Below are positions 1-8,077 of a stretch of DNA of 64,000 bases, piece after piece. The number at the start of each line of letters is the position of its first letter. The stretch's first letter is position 1. The translations under genes and the position numbers were made by a program. The DNA is from CAYRHJ01 sp964424105 (lineage in GTDB: Bacteria; Planctomycetota; Phycisphaerae; UBA1845): contig CAYRHJ010000018.1 in NCBI GenBank assembly GCA_964424105.1, positions 1 to 64,000 on the forward strand. The letters are read 5' to 3'. The notes beneath the pieces are model-generated. The model saw only the letters and a list, made by a program, of their open reading frames with translations. It did no database searches and was not told where the DNA came from.

Positions 1-12
1 GATGTTGTGAAA

Positions 13-315
13 TCAGGATAAAGGAAACGGACAGGACGATGACCGTTCCCATGCGTCAGATACATCAGCGGGATTGATTTGGACGGGTGGCATGGTCCAC
101 GCTTGCGTGGCCATGCTTGGAACTCGAATCCGCCTCGCGCAGGCGCCACTCGAACACGTGTCGATACCGTTACAGAAGACGGCGTCGTCGCACGATGTGC
201 CGTCCGGCTCATCGGGGTGCGTGCAGAACCCCGCCCCGTTGCAGACGTCGTCCGTACACTCGTACCCGCAATAAGGCGCGATGTGGGCCGTGTACGGCGG
301 CCCATCGGAACTTCG
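13..315 (-). pseudogene. Cysteine-rich repeat protein remnant downstream of rnc
   Basis: An open frame with no upstream start codon begins immediately after the rnc stop codon and in the same frame. It encodes about 100 residues with eight cysteines in the pattern PYCGYEC, DDVCNG, FCTHPDEPDGTSC, FCNGIDTC and GAC. I recognise this as the repeat style of secreted cysteine-rich proteins common in planctomycetes and myxobacteria. After the cysteines the sequence loses that character and ends in a TGA. It looks like a fragment of a larger extracellular protein gene left behind by rearrangement. It could be translated only by readthrough of the rnc stop or from an unseen start. The fold is inferred from the cysteine spacing alone. 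Confidence 0.45.
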
Positions 316-1212
316 TCAAGGATGGGATTCGTGGGTGTTCGACGTGGGAATAGGCTCCGTCTCAATCAGGGAACCATCGAAAGAAGGGTTGAGCGACAAA
401 AGGGCGAGTTTGGCGGCGCGTTGTTCCGCCTCTTTCTTGCTAGGCCCCCAGGCTGAGGGATATCGCTTGTTTCCCACGACGACGCAGACTTCGAAACATT
501 TGCTGTGATCAGGCCCTTGCTCGTCCAGTTGATCGTATTGCGGCGTGAGCGAAAAGTGTTTTTGAATGTATTGCTGGAGCATGGATTTGTAGTTGTCCTG
601 ATGTTCGGAGTGGGCGGCTTGTTCGATGAAGCCATCGAGCGCCCGCAAGATGAAGGTCTGCGCAGCCTCGAAACCGCCGTCCACAAATATCCCAGCCACG
701 ATGGCTTCCAGAACGGCGGCGCGAAGCGAGCGGGGCACGGAGGCCTGCGTGTTCATGCCCTTTCCAAGAAAAATAAGCGGGGTCAATCCAAGCTGATCCG
801 CGACATCCGCGCAGGTCTTTCGCGAGACGATGGTCGATTTCAGCTTGGTGAGGTCGCCTTCCAGATGATCGGGAAATCGGCGATAAAGCTCGTGACAAAT
901 GACCGTGCCCAGGACGGCGTCGCCCAGGAACTCCAGTCTTTCATTGCTGGCCACGCGGGAGTCGGACAGGGAGGCGTGGGTGAGCGCCTGATGGAGGATC
1001 GATATATCCCTAAATCGATAGCCAATAAGATCTTGCGCGCAATCTAGAGTTTTGTCCGGGGACACCAATTTACCCGACAGGCCGATGGCGGACGACGCGG
1101 GCCGATGATTGGGCGCCGTCCGCGATGAGCCCGTAAAAGGGGTTTCGGTCGTTTCGGCTGCCGATCGATTCAGCACACTTCCACCGTTACGACGCCTACC
1201 CAAGTGTACCAT
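316..1212 (-). CDS. rnc: Ribonuclease III
   Basis: This enzyme cleaves double-stranded RNA in rRNA and mRNA processing. Numbering is from the ATG at 1212, giving 298 residues; a TTG at 1236 would add eight. The first 50 or so residues are a low-complexity extension beyond the usual family length of about 225. The RIIID signature NERLEFLGDAV is at 90-100 and EGDLTKLKS follows. The segment LRAAVLEAIVAGIFVDGG keeps the catalytic Glu (E169), but the position three residues before it, usually Asp or Asn, is Ala (A166). A double-stranded RNA-binding domain covers about 206-274. It is divergent from rpmH, and no clear Shine-Dalgarno sequence was found, so the start is uncertain. Confidence 0.93.
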   Translation of the reverse strand: MVHLGRRRNGGSVLNRSAAETTETPFTGSSRTAPNHRPASSAIGLSGKLVSPDKTLDCAQDLIGYRFRDISILHQALTHASLSDSRVASNERLEFLGDAVLGTVICHELYRRFPDHLEGDLTKLKSTIVSRKTCADVADQLGLTPLIFLGKGMNTQASVPRSLRAAVLEAIVAGIFVDGGFEAAQTFILRALDGFIEQAAHSEHQDNYKSMLQQYIQKHFSLTPQYDQLDEQGPDHSKCFEVCVVVGNKRYPSAWGPSKKEAEQRAAKLALLSLNPSFDGSLIETEPIPTSNTHESHP

Positions 1213-1297
1213 GCTATCGGCCAAATATCGCACCAAATTTTTTCGTGTGTTCAGTCTAGGTTATCGGAGCCTCGATGGATGGAGTTGGCTGGCGCTG

Positions 1298-1326
1298 TTG
1301 CCACATTCCGGCGGATCCGTTATAGG
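1298..1326 (+). promoter_or_regulatory. Candidate sigma70 promoter for rpmH
   Basis: TTGCCA (1298-1303) and TATAGG (1321-1326) are separated by 17 bases and lie about 80 bases upstream of the rpmH ATG. Match and spacing are good, but there is no experimental support. Confidence 0.4.
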
Positions 1327-1404
1327 GGGATCTCGAAAACGCCTGCGGCGGGAGGCGTTTCAGACATTTAACCGATTGGCTGGAACCGGTTTCGGGAGAC
1401 GGAG

Positions 1405-1542
1405 ATGCATTATCCGAGGAGAAACAGCAAGATCAAACGGGCACGTAAGCAAGGATTTCGGGCCCGCATGCGACGGCATTCCGGACGGAAGCTGATTAAT
1501 CGCCAGCGTCGGGCCGGAAGAAAGCGCATCAACGTGGCGTAA
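1405..1542 (+). CDS. rpmH: 50S ribosomal protein L34
   Basis: A 45-residue, extremely basic protein starting MHYPRRNSKIKRARKQ with the L34 core GFRARMRRHSGRKLINRQRR and the ending AGRKRINVA. Length and sequence match L34, which lies near the exit of the peptide tunnel on the 50S subunit. A purine-rich Shine-Dalgarno (GGAGACGGAG) precedes the ATG. The gene is usually next to rnpA and dnaA. Here it is divergent from rnc, no rnpA follows, and its last 14 bases overlap the 3' end of the convergent gene on the opposite strand. Confidence 0.95.
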   Translation: MHYPRRNSKIKRARKQGFRARMRRHSGRKLINRQRRAGRKRINVA

Positions 1543-3595
1543 TCCCCCGTTTCACGCTTCGCACCGTCGATTCAGTAGGAATGGATGTTCTCCTAGCTGC
1601 TTCGATCCGCTGAACAATCAAACCCGTCGAAATTAGCGTCATTAAGCCCGCGGCGAATACGGAAAGCAGTCGCCACGGCTGTCCATCGTCATCTCGTGCG
1701 ACGTCAATCCCCCGCAGTGTGATTCTTGCCGGCGGCGGTTGGGCGTGCGCGTTGCGATAGGCCATCAGCATTTCTTGCATTGTCGTGACAAGATTCTCCG
1801 TGGCCTGGAGTCGATGGCGGGACAGTTCTGCCGAGGTGGTAGCTTGTTGGGCTTCACTCGATAATTGCACCCAACGGCTTTTCTCTTCAATCAAGGAGAT
1901 GATTTTGTCTGTCAGGGAATCGATGGTGTTTCGGAGCCGATGGAGTTCAGACTGATTGGCGGAATGGGTCTGCTCGAATTCTTGGCGAGCCAGTTTGGCT
2001 GCTTCTTGCAGGAGTTGTGCGTCGACCAATCGAACGCGGTCGCTGACTCGCCGCGACAATCCTTCGGCGGATCGAAGGGCGGCATCCAGGCGGAAGTCGT
2101 TTCGCGGATAGATGTCGGATGCGGCGAATTCGAGCCGGCGATGGTCGGCTTCGAGTCGATGGAAACGGCGTTTGATTTCCGCACAGGCTCGGTTCTCGTG
2201 GGCCTGTGCCCGCTCCGAAAGGGATTGAACGGTTTCACGCAGATCGGCGAGAAGACGCCCGCCGTAGAATTGGAAGTCACCCAAAACCGTTCGGAGTTGT
2301 TCGTGTGAAATCAGCAGACGTGGATTAAGCGGGTCCGCCGGCAACGATTGCAAACCAGTCATCGCTTCATTCCACGTTCGCGAAAAAGCATCCAGACGTC
2401 GATGATACAAACCCCCGAAGGTTAGGAACCGTTCGGTCTCTCGTTTGAACTCGGGATCTATGACGGACGAGCCTGTGATCCCTTCAGCCTGCGTCAGGAG
2501 CGAGCACGTGACGATCAGTTCATCGAGACGCGGCGCCGTCGTACGTGCGATGGCTTCGAGGCGGTCGCGGCCCAGCGTCAGGTGTGTGGTCAGCTCAGCC
2601 ATGTCCTGTTGAAGCTCCGCTATGCCGGCGTAGGCTTGGTTGCGAGTTTCGTCGGTGATGAAATTGGACATGGCGGTGCGTTCGTCAAATGGCTGGTGCA
2701 ATTGGGTCAAGATTTGGTGTTGCCGTTCTCGTAACGCGAGAAGCTCGTCTTGCGCCTGCGTGATTTGCGACGCGAGGGCTTCCCAAGCGGAAGACAGCTC
2801 CCCGCTTGGCTGATGTGCGGCGTGGGTTTCGACGGCGTCGCGGGCGGCGCGAAGTTCATTTGCGAATGTCTGCTGCATGTCCTGTTCAAGGTTGGCTATG
2901 TGTTCGTGACGTCGAGTCGCTTCGGCGAGGCGAATCTCATTGGCGCGCACGACCGAGTGTGCGACTTGGCCAGCAACCATTTCGGCGGCTTGGCGGTCCC
3001 AATGCCGGATGGTTAGTTGTAATCCGCTGGTTTCGGCGTGGGCATCCGAATTCGAAAAAGAACAATCCGTCAATCGAACCGACGACGCGAAGGGACTGCG
3101 CTGTTCGACGGTTGATGAACCGGCATAGGCAGGATTTGCCTGCGGAGCTTGTAACATGTTGTCATGGAAGTAGTTAAAGGTTTGAATGATGATTTCTCGT
3201 CTGGCGTTTGAGCGGTCGCCCGGGCATTCGAATTGGACGCGGACTTCGTGATCTGGAAGTGACAAGAGATGCGCGATGGCCGAGACGGTTATGGCCGCAG
3301 CCACGGGCCAAATCCACAATCCAAGGTGTTGAACCCAGTTCCGGCGATGGTGTCGTTGCGGCGTTTTAGGTAATGGGGCCGGGTCAAAAGTTGCGTTTGG
3401 TTGATTGGCTTCTTGGTTTATCGCGTTGCGTTTGATCGTTGATTTCGGGGGATGGGTGGTGATGGGTTCGGGTTTCGCTCGATCGGAACTTTCGTTCCCG
3501 GATGAAGTTACGTTCGATCTGATCAAGATTGATCCTTCTACGGTGTTCGAGCTTGAAAAGCCGTGGCCATTGTAGATGTTTTGGGCAGGATCCAC
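1529..3595 (-). CDS. Membrane-anchored long coiled-coil protein, function unknown
   Basis: A 688-residue protein I do not recognise. Residues 1-105 are polar and probably disordered and cytoplasmic. A transmembrane segment follows at about 113-135 (IWPVAAAITVSAIAHLL). A long periplasmic region is rich in Glu, Gln, Ala, Leu and Arg and predicts extended coiled coils. A second transmembrane segment (LLSVFAAGLMTLISTGLIVQ) lies close to the C-terminus. The two-helix topology around a coiled-coil hairpin resembles polysaccharide co-polymerases (Wzz/GumC type), but no Wzz motif or tyrosine-kinase domain is visible, so this is only a topological analogy. Its 3' end overlaps rpmH by 14 bases. Confidence 0.8.
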   Translation of the reverse strand: MDPAQNIYNGHGFSSSNTVEGSILIRSNVTSSGNESSDRAKPEPITTHPPKSTIKRNAINQEANQPNATFDPAPLPKTPQRHHRRNWVQHLGLWIWPVAAAITVSAIAHLLSLPDHEVRVQFECPGDRSNARREIIIQTFNYFHDNMLQAPQANPAYAGSSTVEQRSPFASSVRLTDCSFSNSDAHAETSGLQLTIRHWDRQAAEMVAGQVAHSVVRANEIRLAEATRRHEHIANLEQDMQQTFANELRAARDAVETHAAHQPSGELSSAWEALASQITQAQDELLALRERQHQILTQLHQPFDERTAMSNFITDETRNQAYAGIAELQQDMAELTTHLTLGRDRLEAIARTTAPRLDELIVTCSLLTQAEGITGSSVIDPEFKRETERFLTFGGLYHRRLDAFSRTWNEAMTGLQSLPADPLNPRLLISHEQLRTVLGDFQFYGGRLLADLRETVQSLSERAQAHENRACAEIKRRFHRLEADHRRLEFAASDIYPRNDFRLDAALRSAEGLSRRVSDRVRLVDAQLLQEAAKLARQEFEQTHSANQSELHRLRNTIDSLTDKIISLIEEKSRWVQLSSEAQQATTSAELSRHRLQATENLVTTMQEMLMAYRNAHAQPPPARITLRGIDVARDDDGQPWRLLSVFAAGLMTLISTGLIVQRIEAARRTSIPTESTVRSVKRGITPR

Positions 3596-3956
3596 AACGG
3601 AACGGTCATGGCGGTGCCGGCTGTAGTGGATGGCCGCCGGTTTGATTGCATTGTAGCTTTAATCGTACATTGGGTCAATTCGTGGCGGCGAGTGGAGATT
3701 TGATCTGCGGCAGGGGTGAATGGGGAGTGGGCCTTGATTTTTGGGTTTGACAGGCTGGGTTAGGTTTCTATACTCGCGAGACTTTCGGTGGCCGTTTCGT
3801 GAGGCAGGGGGGAGCTAACCCGCTGTCGGCGCTGTTTTTGCAGGAGGAACAGCGGGCCCCGAATGACGTCGAACATTCGACCCGTGAAGCGTCTGTTGAG
3901 CGGTCGCATGATCGGTTCGCAACAAGGCTGTTGTGTTCCGGTAGTCGGCCCTTGCG
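3596..3956. other. Intergenic region: promoter and leader of the tRNA-Thr/tuf transcript
   Basis: No credible gene. The left part is the 5' flank of the minus-strand coiled-coil gene. The right part carries the consensus promoter listed separately and about 175 bases of leader before tRNA-Thr. Within that leader CCCGCTG (3819-3825) can pair with CAGCGGG (3850-3856). Confidence 0.6.
3747..3774 (+). promoter_or_regulatory. Strong sigma70-type promoter for tRNA-Thr and tuf
   Basis: TTGACA (3747-3752) and TATACT (3769-3774) are separated by 16 bases. The -35 hexamer is perfect and the -10 is near-perfect. Transcription would start near 3781, upstream of tRNA-Thr and EF-Tu, as expected for one of the most highly expressed loci in the cell. 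Confidence 0.75.
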
Positions 3957-4029
<73 letters not shown>

Positions 4030-4220
4030 TTCCGGATCGGTGTATACCAGCGATTCGTAAATGACAATGTACGAAGGGCGTCCTCGGCGGCTGCGGGGGG
4101 CGTCTGATTATGGAGGCTGCCGGTGATGGACTGGGTGCCTTTGTCGTGGCACTCGTTATCAGGCATGCGGCGGAGCCTATAGGGCGCGGACTGTCATCCT
4201 AGTGGAGGAAAGCAGTAGTT

Positions 4221-5429
4221 ATGGCTAAAGACGTATTTTCTCGAACGAAACCTCACGTGAACGTCGGCACGATCGGTCACGTGGATCACGGTAAGACGAC
4301 ATTGACAGCCGCGATGACGATGGTTCAGTCCGCGAAGGGATTGTGCAAGGCTGTTTCCTACGATGAGGTGGCCAAGGCATCTGAGGCTCATGGTCGTCGG
4401 GATCCGACGAAGATTCTAACGATTGCGACATCGCACGTGGAATACGAATCGGAAAAGCGACACTACGCGCACATCGACTGTCCGGGACACGCGGATTACG
4501 TGAAGAACATGATCACGGGGGCCGCGCAGATGGACGGGGCGATTTTGGTGGTGTCGGCATCGGACGGTCCCATGCCGCAAACTCGCGAGCACATTCTGTT
4601 GGCTCGTCAGGTGAACGTGCCTCGAATCGTGGTGTTTTTGAATAAGTGTGACTTGGTGGACGATCCGGAGTTGTTGGACCTGGTGGAGCTGGAAGTCCGG
4701 GAGTTGCTGAGTAAGTACGATTTTTCGGGCGACGACACGCCGGTCATCCGGGGTCAGGCGCTGGCTGCATTGCAGAACCCCAAGGACCCGGAAAAGACCA
4801 AGTGCATTCAAGAGCTGCTGGACGCGATCGACACGTACATTCCGGAGCCGGAGCGCATTACGGACAAGCCGTTCTTGATGTCGGTGGAAGACGTTTTCAG
4901 CATCAAGGGACGGGGGACGGTGGCGACGGGTCGAATCGAGCGGGGTCTGGTGAAAGTGGGTGACGAAGTTCAGATCGTTGGATTGAACGAGGAGTCAGCC
5001 AAGACCGTCGTCACGGGCGTGGAAATGTTTAACAAGCTGCTGAGCGAAGGCATGGCTGGCGATAACGTGGGTTGCCTGCTCCGCGGGGTGGACAAGAATG
5101 CGATCGAGCGCGGACAGGTTTTGGCGGCGCCGGGAACGATTACGCCGCATACGAACTTTGAGTCGCAGGTTTACGTGTTGACGAAGGAGGAGGGGGGACG
5201 TCATACCCCGTTCTTCAACGGATATCGCCCGCAGTTTTATTTCCGAACGACGGACGTGACCGGATCGTTGAAATTGATGGGCGGGGCGGAGATGTGCATG
5301 CCCGGCGACAACATCGCGATGGAGGTTGAATTGGGCAAGCCGATCGGTATGGAAGAGGGACTGCGGTTTGCGGTTCGCGAAGGCGGACGAACGGTTGGCT
5401 CGGGCGTGGTCACGAAGGTTTTGAAATAG
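4221..5429 (+). CDS. tuf: Translation elongation factor Tu
   Basis: A GTPase that delivers aminoacyl-tRNA to the ribosomal A site; 402 residues, full length. The P loop GHVDHGKT is at 19-26, DCPGH at 86-90, and NKCD follows. Domains 2 and 3 are complete up to REGGRTVGSGVVTKVLK. The switch I region is odd: where most bacteria have APEEKARGITIN, this protein has SEAHGRRDPTKILTIA and is about five residues longer. It keeps the magnesium-binding Thr (T67 by alignment) but loses the Arg-Gly before it. I recall similar switch I sequences in planctomycete EF-Tu, so this is probably a lineage trait. A GGAGG sits shortly before the ATG. Confidence 0.98.
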   Translation: MAKDVFSRTKPHVNVGTIGHVDHGKTTLTAAMTMVQSAKGLCKAVSYDEVAKASEAHGRRDPTKILTIATSHVEYESEKRHYAHIDCPGHADYVKNMITGAAQMDGAILVVSASDGPMPQTREHILLARQVNVPRIVVFLNKCDLVDDPELLDLVELEVRELLSKYDFSGDDTPVIRGQALAALQNPKDPEKTKCIQELLDAIDTYIPEPERITDKPFLMSVEDVFSIKGRGTVATGRIERGLVKVGDEVQIVGLNEESAKTVVTGVEMFNKLLSEGMAGDNVGCLLRGVDKNAIERGQVLAAPGTITPHTNFESQVYVLTKEEGGRHTPFFNGYRPQFYFRTTDVTGSLKLMGGAEMCMPGDNIAMEVELGKPIGMEEGLRFAVREGGRTVGSGVVTKVLK

Positions 5430-5555
5430 GGTTGGTGCGTGGCTGTGCTTGTTTGTGGATGGAGCCGCATGTCGGTCGGATGGCGATTCAGCGGGTCTTG
5501 TAGATGGCTGAATGGAGTCACGATCACGCCGGGCGAAACGGCAGGTCGTGGCAGA

Positions 5556-5575
5556 CCGCTCCCTGACGATCGCGG
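5556..5575 (+). repeat. Copy 1 of dispersed CCGCTCCCTGACGRTCGCGG element
   Basis: CCGCTCCCTGACGATCGCGG differs at one base from the copy at 10182-10201. A third, interrupted copy is at 10735-10788. Confidence 0.6.
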
Positions 5576-5674
5576 GGCAGCAGGAGGCGGGTGAAGACCG
5601 GCCCTACGAACTGGCGCTCTAATCATCGGCTCCCCCACCTGCAAAGGAGGTGGGCCACCCGGCCGTTGCGAACA

Positions 5675-5700
5675 CTGGATTCCGGCTTTCGCCGGAATGG
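5675..5700 (+). repeat. GGATTCC inverted-repeat element, copy 1
   Basis: ATTCCGGC (5679-5686), loop TTTC, GCCGGAAT (5691-5698): an 8-bp perfect hairpin within a 26-base unit that recurs almost identically at 58664-58689. On the minus strand it reads IPAKAGIQ, the translation typical of this widespread REP/dRS3-like class of short repeats. Confidence 0.65.
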
Positions 5701-5737
5701 CGGATGCGGGCGTTGGCCAGAATGACGGATGCGGGCG
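5695..5737 (+). repeat. 18-bp direct repeat beside the hairpin element
   Basis: GAATGRCGGATGCGGGCG occurs at 5695-5712 and 5720-5737, separated by seven bases and directly abutting the hairpin element. GGTCGCGGCT follows the second copy, the same words found in the rplL-rpoB spacer. Confidence 0.6.
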
Positions 5738-5855
5738 GTCGCGGCTGGGAAAGAGGCGGTTGTCTTTCGGCGTTGTCGGAGCGCCTTGTTGGGCGTTGCA
5801 CTCGTATGTTGTCGCGGGTGTATGTTGATTCGCGGCGAATTGGGATTGGGGAATC

Positions 5856-6023
5856 ATGGCCAAGGCGGTTAAACGAGAACATATTTGGTTGCAGTGTACG
5901 GACTGCGGGAATTTGAACTACCGCACTTCGGTGAACGTTCAGGGCGGTGTGCCCAAGATGACACTCAAGAAATTCTGTCCTCGAACGCGCACTCGTACCG
6001 TGCACAAGATTAAGAGGAAGTAG
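5856..6023 (+). CDS. rpmG: 50S ribosomal protein L33
   Basis: 55 residues starting MAKAVKREHIWLQCTDCGNL and ending MTLKKFCPRTRTRTVHKIKRK, a clear L33 with the typical C-terminal HK motif. Zinc-type L33 has two CxxC pairs. Here the first pair is intact (C14, C17), but the second reads CPRT, so C41 remains and the fourth ligand is Thr. Zinc binding may be weak or lost. It lies between tuf and secE, the usual place, followed by tRNA-Trp. Confidence 0.95.
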   Translation: MAKAVKREHIWLQCTDCGNLNYRTSVNVQGGVPKMTLKKFCPRTRTRTVHKIKRK

Positions 6024-6113
6024 TGGCCAAGTGTCTCCGGGTGAGATGCTGGAGTTCGTTGGCCATTGAGGGTATTGAGATTCACGGAGAGCCGGTAGGC
6101 CTGTGGTTTGACT

Positions 6114-6186
6114 AGGAGCGTAGCTCAATTGGAAGAGCACCGGTTTCCAAAACCGGCGGTTGGGGGTTCAAGTCCCTCCGCTCCTG
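6114..6186 (+). tRNA. tRNA-Trp (anticodon CCA)
   Basis: A 73-base cloverleaf. Acceptor AGGAGCG/CGCTCCT, D arm GCTC/GAGC, anticodon stem CCGGT/ACCGG with loop TTCCAAA (anticodon CCA), T arm GGGGG-TTCAAGT-CCCTC, discriminator G. CCA is not encoded. Position before secE-nusG is the common bacterial order. Confidence 0.97.
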
Positions 6187-6292
6187 GTTTTGGCGAATGT
6201 TGGGTGGCGGTGAACGAGATAGGGTTTTTTGAAACGGATGATTTTCCATTGAAACGGCGGGTTGGGATGGTCAAGAAGATGGCGAGGCAGGG

Positions 6293-6874
6293 ATGAGCAA
6301 ATCGTCAATACCCAACGAATCGGGGTCGGGCGGAGGAGCCGGCGTGGTGGAGGCGTCGCGTCTCAAGGACCGCCCAAGCGTGTCAGGACAAGGACGGATG
6401 ACAGACGACATTACGCAGCCAATTGGACGGGGCGATCCCTCGACACAAAGACACTCGTTTTTTGAAATCTACAAGCCTAGCCAGGGTAAATACACGCGGT
6501 TGGGGACGGCGGTGGGCGGTGGGATCCTGATCGCCGGTGCGGGCAATTTTCTGTATGATGAACTGGGCGTGTTTCGCAGCGAGCTGTTGTGGACCCTGCT
6601 GTTGCAGGTGTTGGTTCCGCTGATCTTGGCGGTGGTGTCGGGGTTTGTGCTGTATTGGATCGTGGGGGTGAATCGCACGTGTTGCGATTTTTTCATTGCG
6701 ACCGAAGGCGAGATGAAGAAGGTGAGTTGGTCCAATCGCAATGAATTGATAGGGTCAACGAAGGTGGTGATCGCAGCTACGATTCTGTTGGCGTTGATCT
6801 TGTTCATCGTTGACGCGATGTTCATCAAGTTTTTCCAGGCGATCGATGTTTTGTGGAGCCAGGCGCAGTCGTGA
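6293..6874 (+). CDS. secE: Preprotein translocase subunit SecE, extended form
   Basis: SecE clamps SecY in the protein-conducting channel of the inner membrane. The protein has 193 residues, much longer than the 60-residue minimal form. A polar N-terminal tail of about 65 residues leads to two extra hydrophobic segments at about 72-92 and 99-125. The conserved amphipathic helix FFIATEGEMKKVSWSNRNEL and a final transmembrane segment (VVIAATILLALILFIVDAMF) follow. This gives three membrane helices like E. coli SecE. The stop overlaps the nusG GTG start in a GTGA, so the two are translationally coupled. Confidence 0.93.
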   Translation: MSKSSIPNESGSGGGAGVVEASRLKDRPSVSGQGRMTDDITQPIGRGDPSTQRHSFFEIYKPSQGKYTRLGTAVGGGILIAGAGNFLYDELGVFRSELLWTLLLQVLVPLILAVVSGFVLYWIVGVNRTCCDFFIATEGEMKKVSWSNRNELIGSTKVVIAATILLALILFIVDAMFIKFFQAIDVLWSQAQS

Positions 6875-7470
6875 GTGAGAACACGGAAGCACGCATAGAG
6901 AAAGCGGCCTTGGCTGCGCCGGGGATGAAGTGGTACGTATTGCGTGTGGCTTCGAATAAGGAGGATCGTGTCCGCGAGACATTGGAGCGGAAGGTGGCGA
7001 TCGAGGGATTGCAAGGGCATGTGGGGCGAATACTGGTGCCGACGCTGAAAGAGCGGAAAATGCGTGGTGGCCAGGTTCGGGTGACGGAGCGGAAGCTTTA
7101 TCCCGGATATGTGTTTGTGGAGATGATGACGGAGGATGACGGTTCCATCGCGGAGGACGTTTGGTTCACGATTAAGGAATCTTCCGGCGTGGGCGATTTT
7201 ATTGCGTCTGGCGGTAAACCGGTGCCCATGACGGATCAAGACGTGACGGGGATGTTGGCTGCTTGCGAGAAGAGCGAGGAGGAGCCTGGACTCAGCGGAT
7301 TGGATTTGAAGCAGGGTGATGGGGTGAAGATTACGGAGGGGAGTTTCGAGAATTTTGAGGGTGAGGTGGACTCGATCGACAAGCGTCGCGGGATGGTGAC
7401 GGTGATCCTGCAAGTGTTCGGTCGGGCGACCCCCGTGGAAGTGGAATATTGGCAACTGGAAAGAGTTTGA
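6871..7470 (+). CDS. nusG: Transcription termination/antitermination factor NusG
   Basis: NusG binds the RNA polymerase clamp and links transcription to Rho or the ribosome. I chose the GTG at 6871, which overlaps the secE stop by four bases; an in-frame GTG at 6853 would add six residues. The NGN domain starts at MKWYVLRVASNKEDRV and includes RKLYPGYVFVEM. The KOW domain reads GVKITEGSFENFEGEVDSID and ends PVEVEYWQLERV. About 200 residues is slightly longer than E. coli because of a short N-terminal tail. Confidence 0.96.
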   Translation: MSENTEARIEKAALAAPGMKWYVLRVASNKEDRVRETLERKVAIEGLQGHVGRILVPTLKERKMRGGQVRVTERKLYPGYVFVEMMTEDDGSIAEDVWFTIKESSGVGDFIASGGKPVPMTDQDVTGMLAACEKSEEEPGLSGLDLKQGDGVKITEGSFENFEGEVDSIDKRRGMVTVILQVFGRATPVEVEYWQLERV

Positions 7471-7645
7471 TGGCGGAGCGTCCGTTCAGGGATGGTCGTG
7501 TCTGCGAGGCAGGGTGGATGCGGCTGGGGTTTGGAGGGCGTTGCGGAAGGGTGAAAGAGGTTGTCTGAGTCGTTGGAAGGGATATTGCCGCGTACGCGGT
7601 TTATCGCGTGCGGGCGTGTTTTGGATGGCTGGAAGGAACTAGATC

Positions 7646-8077
7646 GTGGCTAAGAAAGTATTGACAGCGGTGATTCGGCTTCAGGCGCCGGGGGGTCAGG
7701 CGACGCCTTCGCCGCCGATCGGCCCGGCGCTGGGACAGCACGGAGTGAACATCGGTCAGTTCGTGCAACAGTTCAACGCGTCGACCAGTGCGTTGAACGG
7801 TATGCCGGTGACGGTTGTCATCAGTGTTTTTTCGGATCGCTCGTTTACTTATGAGGTGAAGAGTCCGCCGGCGTCGGTTTTGTTGAAGGAAGCGGCGGGC
7901 TTGGCTAAGGGAAGCAGCGTGCCGCATCGCGACAAGGTCGGGACGGTGACGTGGTCGCAGATTCGTACGATTGTGGAAAAGAAGCTGGTAGACCTGAATG
8001 CGACGTCGTTGGAAGCGGCGGACCGCATCATCGCGGGCAGCGCCCGTTCGATGGGTATTGACGTGGTGGATGGCTGA
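7646..8077 (+). CDS. rplK: 50S ribosomal protein L11
   Basis: 143 residues of standard length with a GTG start. L11 forms the GTPase-associated centre with 23S rRNA and the stalk. The N-terminal domain contains PGGQATPSPPIGPALGQHGVNI with the conserved prolines; the C-terminal rRNA-binding domain includes GSARSMGIDVV at the end. The 175-base upstream region contains the palindrome CCGCGTACGCGG (7588-7599) but no convincing promoter. Confidence 0.98.
   Translation: MAKKVLTAVIRLQAPGGQATPSPPIGPALGQHGVNIGQFVQQFNASTSALNGMPVTVVISVFSDRSFTYEVKSPPASVLLKEAAGLAKGSSVPHRDKVGTVTWSQIRTIVEKKLVDLNATSLEAADRIIAGSARSMGIDVVDG

Larger units (their letters stand above)
5430..5855. other. Repeat-bearing spacer between tuf and rpmG
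   Basis: About 425 bases with no convincing gene. It holds a copy of the CCGCTCCCTGACG element, a GGATTCC hairpin element and an 18-bp direct repeat, each listed separately, and ends in the weak GGGG leader of rpmG. Confidence 0.6.

Noticed and set aside
5640..5660. AAAGGAGGTGGG as a ribosome-binding site in the tuf-rpmG spacer
   Set aside because: No start codon with a lasting frame follows at suitable distance.
5237..5863. Minus-strand open frame covering the tuf end and the spacer
   Set aside because: Its IPAKAGIQ stretch is the translation of the GGATTCC repeat and the rest is antisense to tuf.
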